Shown: piece after piece, positions 15,480 to 22,534 of the stretch
Layout of the letters: each line of letters begins with the position of its first letter
Position numbering within the stretch: position 1 is the first letter of the stretch
Source of the DNA: CAYWGR01 sp964458015
GTDB taxonomy: Bacteria; Planctomycetota; Planctomycetia; Pirellulales; Thermoguttaceae
DNA: 22,849 nucleotides
NCBI GenBank assembly: GCA_964458015.1
Contig: CAYWGR010000088.1
Span: forward strand, 1-22,849
Direction of reading: 5' to 3'
Translations under genes and position numbers: made by a program
Notes under the pieces: generated by a model
Seen by the model: the letters and a program-made list of their open reading frames with translations, nothing else
The model's database searches: none
What the model was told of the DNA's origin: nothing

Positions 15480-17390
15480 TCATTTCGCGACCGGGGGAAC
15501 TGCATACAACTCGTCTTCAACACTTGCTTTCGGATTGTCGGTGGGAAAATAGGTTAATTCTCCAGCAGGATCGATAAATTCCGTGAGCAATAGCGTCAGA
15601 TCCGCTGGTTTGTTTCGGTCACTGGCAGGGCCCCAGGCGCGAACCTCCAAAGACAACCCGTTGGGCCGGATTGTTTGGTCCGGCATCGGTGTTGCGAGCG
15701 TAGTCCAGTCGAACTTCGTTTGACCGACGGCTTCCGCTATGGAACGTTGAACATCGGCTGCGTTGGCGCCATGGCCGGCGTATACGGGATAGCGGCTGAC
15801 TTGGCGTGCAGGATTAAAGCAGAAGACCAGCGGGCCTCGCATCACCGCCACCTTGCCCTCCTGCAACTTGCGTCCCCGCACCAATCGCGTTTTCATGGGC
15901 ATTTCCAGCGTCAACACGTCGCCGGTCTTCCACAAACGCCGGATCGAATACCAGTCGCCAGGTTTCACCGGGTTACCGACCGGTTGGCCATTAACAGTAA
16001 TCGCAGACGAATCGCACCAGCGAGGAATTCGCAACTTCACGGGAAATTCCGCCGCCCGCGAGGGCTCGACCGTAATGACTGTCTTGCCTGAGTTCGGATA
16101 ATCGGTTTCCTGTTGCAGTCGCACGGAGAGGTCGCCGGCAAGGGGCACTTCCGCCGTGGAGGCCGAGTAGAGGTTCACGAGGACCCCGCCGTCAGCCGAG
16201 CGATAGTAGATCATTTCGGGCAATTCGGCCACGATGCGTCGCCAGTTGCCCGGGCAGCAGTAGGAATCATCGGGATGGTACTTGCGCGGCCCGTCAATGG
16301 CGGTGAAGTAGCGTAAGCGGCGTCCATCGGGCGATTGAGCCGCAAACAAGGCGTTGTAAATCGCGCGCTCCATGATGTCGCCGTCCAATGTCTTGCCTTC
16401 CAACTGCAATAGATAGTGCGCCATGCGGATCAGGTAGGCCGTGGCGCAGCTTTCACCCACATCCCCGCGGGTTTCTTGATTGTTGCGAAACCTTTCCGCC
16501 AAGCTGCATGTGCCGGTAATCATCAAGGCGTCGTCTTTCGTCAGATAGTCGATAACGCGATGGCTTTGGGCCAAGAGCGTCTGGTCCGGCTGCTCGCGAT
16601 ACAAATCCAACTGTGCCAAGCAATTGTTCATGAACGTGTAAGCATGGCCGTCACCACTGCTAAACTCGCCCGTATTAATAACGTCGATCGGCGAATTCCA
16701 CCGGCGAAGATTTTCGCGATCGACTATGTAATCACGGTATCGGGCATCGCCGGCGGCTTCGCTTAGCGCGATCAGGGCGCGTTCGATGTCAATTTTGCAT
16801 ACAAGTTTNNNNNNNNNNGCAACGGCGCTCTTGTAGTTCTTAATGATGTAATCAGCTAGTTTTCGAGCGGCATCGAGCGACGGCTTATCGCGAAAACACC
16901 GATAATTGTTCACCAGGGCATGGATATTGTAGGCCATCTCATGCTCATCGAAAACTTCGAGAATTCGGGATCCGGCCGGGAAAGTGCCGAGATAGCCGTC
17001 CTCAAGCTGAGTGGCAATCAGTTCCTTGACCAAGCGGTCTTTCAACTCGATCACCTTGGGATCCTTGCTGTATCGAGCAAAGCTTACCGCGGCGTCGATC
17101 AATTTACCGAGACCGACATAAGCGAACCGCTGACTCTGCTTTTTGCGAAACGCGCTGAGGAATTGGTTCTCCACCTCCATCACGAGAAGATTCTTTTGGA
17201 TCGTCAATTCAATGCGGCGTCCTATCTCACCGCCTACTTTAACGTACGACGGATCGAGCGAAGCGAACGGCCCTGGGAATGGATCCGAGCCGGCAGCGAG
17301 CACTGCGGAGGATGTTGCGGACACGGCCAAAAATAGTACGCAGGAGATACGCATCTGTCGTTTCGTGGTGCGAGAGACCAAGGAGCTCAT
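15480..17390 (-). CDS. Exported GH127 (DUF1680) glycosidase, beta-L-arabinofuranosidase-like
   Basis: A 636-residue secreted protein. The ATG at 17390, preceded by CAGGA, gives a signal peptide ending VLA near residue 32; ATG 17354 is an alternative. The (alpha/alpha)6 barrel part includes LEDGYLGTF (129-137), typical of the family. GH127 enzymes use a zinc-held cysteine nucleophile. The ligands are visible as Glu313 and Cys315 in GESCATAY and Cys378-Cys379 in SYCCPGNWRR, and Glu299 in SLAERF is the likely acid/base. Characterised members release L-arabinofuranose from plant or arabinogalactan glycans, so it may help degrade polysaccharides; the substrate is not proven. Ten Ns (16809-16818) replace about four codons near residues 191-194, and the frame is kept. 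No carbohydrate transporter or partner hydrolase is adjacent. Confidence 0.88.
   Translation of the reverse strand: MSSLVSRTTKRQMRISCVLFLAVSATSSAVLAAGSDPFPGPFASLDPSYVKVGGEIGRRIELTIQKNLLVMEVENQFLSAFRKKQSQRFAYVGLGKLIDAAVSFARYSKDPKVIELKDRLVKELIATQLEDGYLGTFPAGSRILEVFDEHEMAYNIHALVNNYRCFRDKPSLDAARKLADYIIKNYKSAVXXXXKLVCKIDIERALIALSEAAGDARYRDYIVDRENLRRWNSPIDVINTGEFSSGDGHAYTFMNNCLAQLDLYREQPDQTLLAQSHRVIDYLTKDDALMITGTCSLAERFRNNQETRGDVGESCATAYLIRMAHYLLQLEGKTLDGDIMERAIYNALFAAQSPDGRRLRYFTAIDGPRKYHPDDSYCCPGNWRRIVAELPEMIYYRSADGGVLVNLYSASTAEVPLAGDLSVRLQQETDYPNSGKTVITVEPSRAAEFPVKLRIPRWCDSSAITVNGQPVGNPVKPGDWYSIRRLWKTGDVLTLEMPMKTRLVRGRKLQEGKVAVMRGPLVFCFNPARQVSRYPVYAGHGANAADVQRSIAEAVGQTKFDWTTLATPMPDQTIRPNGLSLEVRAWGPASDRNKPADLTLLLTEFIDPAGELTYFPTDNPKASVEDELYAVPPVAK
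16809..16818. other. Assembly gap (10 N)
   Basis: Ten Ns inside the GH127 gene. The frame continues on both sides at this length, but the true length is uncertain. Confidence 0.95.
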
Positions 17391-18121
17391 TTGCTTTTTC
17401 CTGTCTGGAATCGGTTGTTGACCAAGCGGAGCTATTCGATGTTGCAATAGGTTGTCGGCATCATGCCCAATAGGCGTGCTTGGCGACAAGATCGACTTGA
17501 AGCTCGAACATGCTCACACCTGGGTGGGTGATTTCGAATTTCGATCCGAGCGAGAAATATTCCACAGGGGAAACGCTTACCGCTGATTATTAATCTTTAT
17601 TACGTTTCATCTTACTCGGTGGACGCCTTGGCTGTCCAGACTTCCGTTACGAATCCAACGAGTTTGATCGACGTTTTCGGGAGGATTTCGTTGGTGGGTT
17701 CATGACCTACTTGCCTGCTGGCACGGCGGCGTGGCTTTGGGGCCGACGTTTCAATGGCCGCTATACTACTGTGCAATCCACGCACATTCCGGGAGCTGTT
17801 AGCTCCCGGCTATTGGGTCTCAGATAAGCAATGCCGGGAGGGCGACCAAAGGAAGCCCGGTAAACAGGAGTTTTCCGCCCAGCGCTACCCGACATTATTT
17901 ACCTGAGCATCAATAAACTGTTGTGGATTTTGCGACCTACGGGCAAACCGCCATAATTTTTGCAGCACCCTTGCTTCGATATCGGCTTGATATTCCATTT
18001 CTTCCTGGTGTAAACTGAGACGCCACGCGCGAGTCTTTTTCATCAAGCAGGATTCGTTTCAACGATCTCAAGCGTTAGCGGCAAATCCAAAGACGAACAT
18101 CAAGCAACGCCACGACAAAGC
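17391..18121. other. 731-base stretch without a supported gene
   Basis: The region separates the divergent GH127 and DUF2293 genes and should hold both promoters. It contains a perfect palindrome at 17789-17809 and, shortly after, a weaker CCGGG/CCCGG pairing around 17833-17861. One plus-strand frame is open for about 80 codons between stops (about 17590-17826), but it has no good start or recognisable motif. I see no tRNA, IS end or clear promoter. Confidence 0.5.
17789..17809. repeat. Perfect 9-bp palindromic stem with 3-base loop
   Basis: CCGGGAGCT (17789-17797) and AGCTCCCGG (17801-17809) are perfect inverted copies around GTT. No T-tract follows on either strand, so it is not a standard terminator. 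The compact GC-rich form in intergenic DNA resembles REP-type repeats. The related CCGGGAG at about 17833 could be a degenerate half of a second copy. Confidence 0.55.
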
Positions 18122-18823
18122 ATGATCGATATGTCTGAAACCATTGTTACCCCTGGTCCTTCTCCAAATACTGTCCGAACGGCCGATGGAAAGGTGCTGA
18201 CGGCGCCGGTGAGCTGGATATTGCTTCATCCCGGCGATGCAGCATTGACTCGTCGGGTGAAAGCGGCGGGAGAGCATTGGGTCGTGCAAGAAAAGAAGGG
18301 GCGGAAGATTTTTTCGCGCGGCATTTGGGCAGCGGCTGCGACCGTTGAACGAATTCGCGAGGAATTGGAAGCCGAACGCACAACCGAAGGCTATGCCAAA
18401 CGCAAAGCGGCGGATGCTCGACGCCGGGATAAAGCGCAGGCCGATTACGTCGAGGATTTTTTAAGCGCGGTGGTGAAGTTTTTGGCATTTCATCCACGCC
18501 ACACCGACATTGCTGACCAACTTGCCCGCGCCGTGACGGAACATGCCGCGTCAGTTGGAAGCGGAACCGTTGCCCGAACCCAACGAATTCCTATTGAACA
18601 GCGTGCGGAAGCGGCGGTCATTGCATGGATGCGTCATCAAACCACCGCTTACGACACGATGACCATTCCCAGAGTGAAAGGCAAGCGGCGTGAAGTTCGG
18701 CGTATGCTTGCCGAGCGGTCGAAGGAATTGTTAGCCCTTTATCGATGCGGCAAGATGATTGAGGAATGCCCGCTCAGTAATGCCTTATTCCAATGTCGGA
18801 AAAGCAGTCGAGAAAAGGAATGA
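18122..18823 (+). CDS. DUF2293 domain protein
   Basis: A 233-residue soluble protein of unknown function. The ATG at 18122 is used; a second ATG lies three codons on, and neither has a clear ribosome site. Residues 30-60 form a small domain with SWILLHPGDAALTRRVKAAGEHWVVQEKKGRKIF-type sequence, followed by a charged coiled-coil-like helix (75-108) rich in Glu, Arg and Lys. The C-terminal part (about 115-210) matches DUF2293: IEQRAEAAVIAWMRHQTT, then YDTMTIPRVKGKRREVRR. The many Arg/Lys residues suggest nucleic acid binding, which is an inference. The GNAT gene begins seven bases after its stop, so the two are probably co-transcribed. Confidence 0.75.
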   Translation: MIDMSETIVTPGPSPNTVRTADGKVLTAPVSWILLHPGDAALTRRVKAAGEHWVVQEKKGRKIFSRGIWAAAATVERIREELEAERTTEGYAKRKAADARRRDKAQADYVEDFLSAVVKFLAFHPRHTDIADQLARAVTEHAASVGSGTVARTQRIPIEQRAEAAVIAWMRHQTTAYDTMTIPRVKGKRREVRRMLAERSKELLALYRCGKMIEECPLSNALFQCRKSSREKE

Positions 18824-18830
18824 AACAATT

Positions 18831-19292
18831 ATGGAACAGATAGCAACAGCAACTGTAGAAGATGTATCGGAATTGGCGGACTTGCTAACGATGCTGTTTA
18901 CTCAGGAGGCTGATTTTCAACCGGATCGAGAGAAGCAAATACGAGGGTTGCAAAGGATTATTGAAGATCCTCAGCGCGGACTGATCTTTGCTGCCCGTTT
19001 GGATGGCAAGATCATCGGCATGGTGAACCTCCTTTTTACGATAAGCACGGCTGAAGGCGAACCGGTCTGTTGGTTGGAAGATATGGTTGTTCAGCCCGAT
19101 CATCGAGGAACCGGCCTTGGAGGGCGTTTGCTTGAGCATGTCATTCAATATGCCAAGAAGAATGGATTTGCCCGCATTACATTACTTACCGACCAAACCA
19201 ACAGGAACGCCATTCGATTCTACCAACGGCACGAGTTCCGTTTATCGGAGATGATCCCCTTGCGACTATACTTGTCAAGTAGTATCCATTGA
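18831..19292 (+). CDS. GNAT-family N-acetyltransferase
   Basis: A 153-residue acetyltransferase. The ATG at 18831 is chosen because AAAAGGAA precedes it by ten bases and the GNAT fold then begins IATATVEDVSELADLL. Motif A, which binds acetyl-CoA, is VVQPDHRGTGLGGRLLEHVI with RGTGLGG at residues 92-98. Asn126 and Tyr131 in TNRNAIRFYQRHEF are the usual motif B residues, with Tyr131 a possible general acid. The acceptor cannot be told from sequence. The gene is somewhat AT-richer than its neighbours, which could reflect acquisition. A hairpin CCTAGGTGG/CCACCTGGG (19312-19346, one G-U pair) lies 19 bases after its stop. Confidence 0.9.
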   Translation: MEQIATATVEDVSELADLLTMLFTQEADFQPDREKQIRGLQRIIEDPQRGLIFAARLDGKIIGMVNLLFTISTAEGEPVCWLEDMVVQPDHRGTGLGGRLLEHVIQYAKKNGFARITLLTDQTNRNAIRFYQRHEFRLSEMIPLRLYLSSSIH

Positions 19293-19500
19293 CGCAGTAA
19301 GTTTACTTCTTCCTAGGTGGATTTTCGCGACTCCCCGCCACCTGGGGCATGGCGGATCTCAAGAAAATGTGTTAGGCTAGATAGTAGAAAGGCGTGCTAA
19401 GAAGAAGAGCCGATGCACCGGGTTTTTGATCGCTGGCCCGAGATAGTAGGGTAACAGGTAACCGAGGTCGGCGTACCGCCTCTTCAAAAAAGTCACGCCC

Positions 19501-19531
19501 AGGAAGCCCGTATAGATCATGCGGGCTTCTT
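19501..19531. terminator. Bidirectional terminator hairpin between the GNAT and Sel1 genes
   Basis: GAAGCCCG (19503-19510) pairs with CGGGCTTC (19522-19529), extended by a G-U and an A-U pair, around an 11-base loop. On the plus strand it runs straight into TTGCTTTTCTT. On the minus strand it lies 22 bases past the Sel1 gene stop and meets six Ts after about a dozen bases. It can serve both convergent genes. Nothing else is recognised in 19347-19500. Confidence 0.6.
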
Positions 19532-19552
19532 GCTTTTCTTGAGTGTGTCGAT

Positions 19553-19933
19553 CTAGGAATCATACAATTCCAGTGCCGCGGCTTGCAAGCCGTTTCTGAC
19601 CGCTTCGTTGAGCCAGCGTTGTTTTTCGTGCTGGTTGCCGCAAAGCCGGCTATATTCGTACATCGAGGGGACATGCCCTTCTTCGGCGGCCGTGAGAAAC
19701 CAGCGGCGCCGCTCGGCGATTTCATCACACTCCATGCCGAGTAGATACATGGCTTGCACGTGCCCTTCTTCGGCGGCCATTTTCAGCCAGTAAAGTTTTT
19801 GTTTGGGATCGTTGCAGCAAAGCCCATAGTCGTACATGGCCGGGGTGTAACCCTCGTAGGCTGCATTGCGAAGCCATTCGTGCTCGATGTCGATCGACAT
19901 TTCATCCACCGATAGTTCCAAACAAGTGTTCAT
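19553..19933 (-). CDS. Small cytoplasmic Sel1-repeat protein
   Basis: A 126-residue protein. The ATG at 19933 is chosen for GGAG eight bases upstream; a longer frame to 20062 adds a Cys-rich tail without repeats. Four Sel1-type units begin at Trp20, Trp49, Trp78 and Trp107, exactly 29 residues apart, each of the form W(L/F)xxAAxEGxxxxMY. Units two and three are nearly identical, even at DNA level: TGCCCTTCTTCGGCGGCC recurs at 19674 and 19761, 87 bases apart. Sel1 repeats are alpha/alpha hairpins that bind other proteins. There is no signal peptide, unlike most Sel1 proteins, so this would be a small intracellular adaptor. Its partner is unknown. Confidence 0.75.
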   Translation of the reverse strand: MNTCLELSVDEMSIDIEHEWLRNAAYEGYTPAMYDYGLCCNDPKQKLYWLKMAAEEGHVQAMYLLGMECDEIAERRRWFLTAAEEGHVPSMYEYSRLCGNQHEKQRWLNEAVRNGLQAAALELYDS

Positions 19934-20385
19934 GGACTTTTCTCCGTTCTTAACGACTGTAGGGCATTGAAAAAAGGTTATGGGAACTCGCCCACACACT
20001 TTCCGTTGACAACCGAATACACAGAAATTGCCGTTCAAGATATTGCCGAATCCTTCGAGCATAAAGCTAGCAAGGAGGGATGAGACGAGAATTAAAATCG
20101 CGTCAGAAATTCGCGAAGCAGCCGGAAATTCGGTGCGAGGATCGTGATCAACTTCTCGTGACGATGGTTTTTCCTANNNNNNNNNNNNNNNNNNNNNNNN
20201 NNNCTCGTGTTAGCGTTTTGTTAGGCTTTCTGGAATTGTGCGGCACGTTGAGCGTCTTCAACGGAAAATGCTGGATTTCCAGGCATTTGTCGAGTGTTTT
20301 CCATATTGAAGAGTAGATCTCATAACGATAAACTAATAGTGGGCTAATGAATTACTAACGGTTGTTACGCGGATCCGAGATCATC
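19934..20385. other. Intergenic stretch with a 27-N assembly gap
   Basis: The gap covers 20177-20203. A plus-strand frame from 20080 to 20316 crosses it, with AAGGAGG only one base from its ATG, but the product shows no recognisable feature and I do not call it. The divergent Sel1 gene and the HExxH protein gene probably have their promoters here. Confidence 0.5.
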
Positions 20386-21168
20386 ATGCCACGGTCGCTG
20401 GAAACAACATTGATTTGTCGTGAATCCGCTTGGCCGACGGTGCGGCACTGGCTTGTCGAGCGGTTAAAGGGCATTGCCGCCGACTTGCAAAACGTTCCGC
20501 GGTATGCGTTGCGCACGTTGATCTCGGCGGCGCTGGTTTGCGGTTTGCTGAGTCTTTGGGGATTGCGCGGCGACGGCATGATCCCGGCCATGCATTCGTT
20601 GTCCGGCTTGGATCCTTATCGCATTTCCTCCGATCAATGTATTGCCGACAAAACGGACAAGGAAACACGGTGGAACGGTTTGTCGCCCGCCTTGGCGATT
20701 CTGGACCAAGTAAATCCAACGGTTGCGACTTGGTTGCGTGAGAAGCACGAGAAAGGTCTCGTTGTCTTTGGCGAGGATGGCCGAACGAAATACGACAACG
20801 GAGCCGCATTGGCCAAGTACGACGCATTCACCGATCAGATTGCCTTGAGTCCTGAGTTATTCTGCGAGAATGACGGCACAATTGCCGTGACGCTTTGCCA
20901 CGAATACAGGCATTCGCGGCAGAATCTAGGCAAGTCCTGCCAATACATCCTCTCGTTCTTGTTCGTGCGAGGAGGCAATCTTGCGATTATCGAGAATGAC
21001 GCCGTGATTTACGAGCAACAGGCTCAAAGTGCCATCTTTGGAAACGGCCGCTCGAGCGAGAAGGAGCTTGCCGCCTGGGAAGCCGCGGTCCGACGGAAAT
21101 CCGAACACGACAATCGCTCCAATGCCGCCCGAACATCCACGGCGGTCGTTGCCAGTCAGTTGCCTTAA
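20386..21168 (+). CDS. Membrane-anchored HExxH protein, possible zinc peptidase
   Basis: A 260-residue protein of unrecognised family. The ATG at 20386 is used in preference to a TTG eight codons upstream. A single hydrophobic helix at about 43-60 (LRTLISAALVCGLLSLWGL) would anchor it, with most of the chain outside the cytoplasm. The motif TLCHEYRHSRQ gives His172-Glu173-x-x-His176, the zinc site of gluzincin-type metallopeptidases. A third ligand could be Glu203 or Glu210 in IIENDAVIYEQQA, at suitable distance. The preceding segment AKYDAFTDQIALSPELF resembles the strand that lines such active sites. Substrate and activity are unknown. It converges on the SNase-like gene, with 18 bases and a hairpin between the two stops. 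Confidence 0.65.
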   Translation: MPRSLETTLICRESAWPTVRHWLVERLKGIAADLQNVPRYALRTLISAALVCGLLSLWGLRGDGMIPAMHSLSGLDPYRISSDQCIADKTDKETRWNGLSPALAILDQVNPTVATWLREKHEKGLVVFGEDGRTKYDNGAALAKYDAFTDQIALSPELFCENDGTIAVTLCHEYRHSRQNLGKSCQYILSFLFVRGGNLAIIENDAVIYEQQAQSAIFGNGRSSEKELAAWEAAVRRKSEHDNRSNAARTSTAVVASQLP

Positions 21169-21184
21169 GGCGAACCGATTCGCC
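21169..21184. terminator. Perfect hairpin between two convergent stops
   Basis: GGCGAA and TTCGCC pair around CCGA. The hairpin starts directly after the TAA at 21166-21168 and ends two bases before the opposing TAG (21187-21189). There is no T-tract, so a role as terminator for both genes is only plausible. Confidence 0.4.
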
Positions 21185-21186
21185 GG

Positions 21187-21879
21187 CTACTTCGAATTGC
21201 GCCAGATTCCAAGTTGTTTTTGCTTGGCTTCTTCTTGCCAGGATTTGTAAAATGGATTGGTGGTCGTCGCTAGGCCTTGGCGAACCAAGGCATTGTTGAT
21301 CGTGAAGCCTTTCTTAACATAAACATACGCCGTGACGCAGATAACCTCGCCTTGGGGATCTTTCCTGACGGCCACGTTGCTGCCCGTGCAGACGATTTCG
21401 TTGTTGGACTCCTGGACCAACGTCTTGATGTAATGAATGGCTGCTTTTTGAGCATCTGCATCCTTGGGAACCGAAGTTTCTTCCAAGAGGACAGTTCTTT
21501 TCGCAGGTTGAACCTTTGCCTTTCCGTCGGGCCAGCGGAGACCGTTCCATTTGTCCTTGGGATCCCAGGCATCGAGAATCGTCACGGTCAATTCGGTCGG
21601 TGAAACCACTTCATCCACGCGGGCGTAGAACTCATCGATATCTTTATCGGCGACGGGAAGCGATGCCTGCGATTGCGGCGAAACCGGTTCACCTGCTTGT
21701 GCAGCGAGAGGCGCATGGTCGATTGTTGCGAGCCCCAACAGCAAGAGAAAACCGAGGATCAATCTCCCCGGCGGCGATGGTTTGCCGGGAACCATGGATG
21801 GCTGGGAATCGCAGAGGGGCCACCGTGAGGTTAATGGCAGACTAACACCAAGAAGCTCACCTGCTTCACTTTTTTTCAT
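21187..21879 (-). CDS. Exported or anchored SNase-like protein with degenerate active site
   Basis: A 230-residue protein with an unusual N-terminus: about 38 polar residues, then a hydrophobic segment RLILGFLLLLGLATI (39-53) that could be a signal or anchor, then AQAGEPVS. The C-terminal half follows the staphylococcal nuclease fold, clearest in INNALVRQGLATTTNPFYKSWQEEAKQKQLGIW. The nuclease Arg/Glu/Arg triad is not evident: LLEETSVPK stands where RLxGIDxPE is expected, and DPQGEVICVTAYV where DxYGRxLAYV is expected. It may bind nucleic acid or protein without cutting. ATG 21879 is chosen for GGGAG four bases upstream. ATG 21918 is an alternative that would overlap the csrA stop (ATGA). The csrA gene is directly upstream on the same strand. 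Confidence 0.7.
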   Translation of the reverse strand: MKKSEAGELLGVSLPLTSRWPLCDSQPSMVPGKPSPPGRLILGFLLLLGLATIDHAPLAAQAGEPVSPQSQASLPVADKDIDEFYARVDEVVSPTELTVTILDAWDPKDKWNGLRWPDGKAKVQPAKRTVLLEETSVPKDADAQKAAIHYIKTLVQESNNEIVCTGSNVAVRKDPQGEVICVTAYVYVKKGFTINNALVRQGLATTTNPFYKSWQEEAKQKQLGIWRNSK

Positions 21880-21914
21880 ATCACTCCCATGATTCATCAT
21901 CGGCTTTGACCGGC

Positions 21915-22112
21915 TCATGATGAAAACTTGGCGTCGGCGATTTCCGCAAGACAGTCGGCCCATTCTTGATGAACCTCGGCGCGGAAGATCGGCACATAGC
22001 GCGGTGCATTAAAACCTAGTTTCACCTGATCGCCGTCGATTTCCAAAACAATGATTTCGACATCCTCACCGATAAGAATTCGTTAACCCGATTTTCGGCT
22101 GAGAACCAACAT
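21915..22112 (-). pseudogene. csrA: csrA interrupted by an in-frame TAA at codon 10
   Basis: Reading from the ATG at 22112, with GGAGG seven bases upstream, gives MLVLSRKSG, then TAA (22085-22083), then RILIGEDVEIIVLEIDGDQ and VKLGFNAPRYVPIFRAEVHQ in the same frame to a TGA at 21917-21915, 66 codons in all. Apart from codon 10 it is a complete CsrA, the dimeric RNA-binding regulator that blocks translation at GGA motifs; the core strands and the GFxAPxxVPIxRxEV region are intact. CsrA normally has Gln or Glu at codon 10, and CAA to TAA is one transition. No good internal start follows, so no functional CsrA is expected unless the stop is a sequencing error or is read through. The SNase-like gene follows within 36 bases. 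Confidence 0.85.
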
Positions 22113-22534
22113 GTGTGATCCTCCAGGAAGAGGGAAACTCATCCAGTGTGATGCTAACAGAAATAAGTGAGATGGAAAGCCGTTTTATCGTTAGAAATGC
22201 GTTAGCCGAATATGTTGGCGTCTGCATAAAAAATGCAGCCGAAGGCGTCTTGGCTCGGAAGACAAGCGAACGCTCCACTACGCGCCAGCTAATCGGCATA
22301 GTTTGACACCCCTCGGATTGCTTGTTGCCGGCAAGCTTTTTCGATTACGCAAACCTATCCTTATGCGTGCAGATATGCGCCTTGGGGGATCGCGACGATA
22401 ACGCCGGTTGAGGCGTCACACTAACCCAAAAATGCGTGTGGAACGTTGGTTTCGTCAAATCCGCCACCGGTTCGACGACGATTTCTGTAACGAGTGACAT
22501 GGATTGTTCGGCTGGGGCGAAAAGGAGTTTGGGG
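22113..22534. other. 422-base intergenic region with a terminator-like hairpin
   Basis: The region lies between the divergent csrA and the repeat-protein gene. At 22320-22341 GCTTG and CAAGC enclose TTGCCGG and are followed by five Ts, which resembles a short plus-strand terminator. A 63-codon plus-strand frame (22115-22306) ends 13 bases before it, but starts inside the csrA ribosome-site region and matches nothing I know. TTGACA at 22303-22308 has no matching -10 box. Confidence 0.4.

Noticed and set aside
17590..17826. About 80-codon open frame in the 731-base intergenic region
   Set aside because: It has no plausible start codon or ribosome site and no family resemblance.
20080..20316. 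Plus-strand frame across the 27-N gap
   Set aside because: The ribosome-like site is one base from the ATG, the product has no features and the gap length is unknown.
22115..22306. 63-codon plus-strand frame before a terminator-like hairpin
   Set aside because: It has no recognisable motif, lies in the csrA leader and has no good ribosome site, so support is too thin to call a gene.
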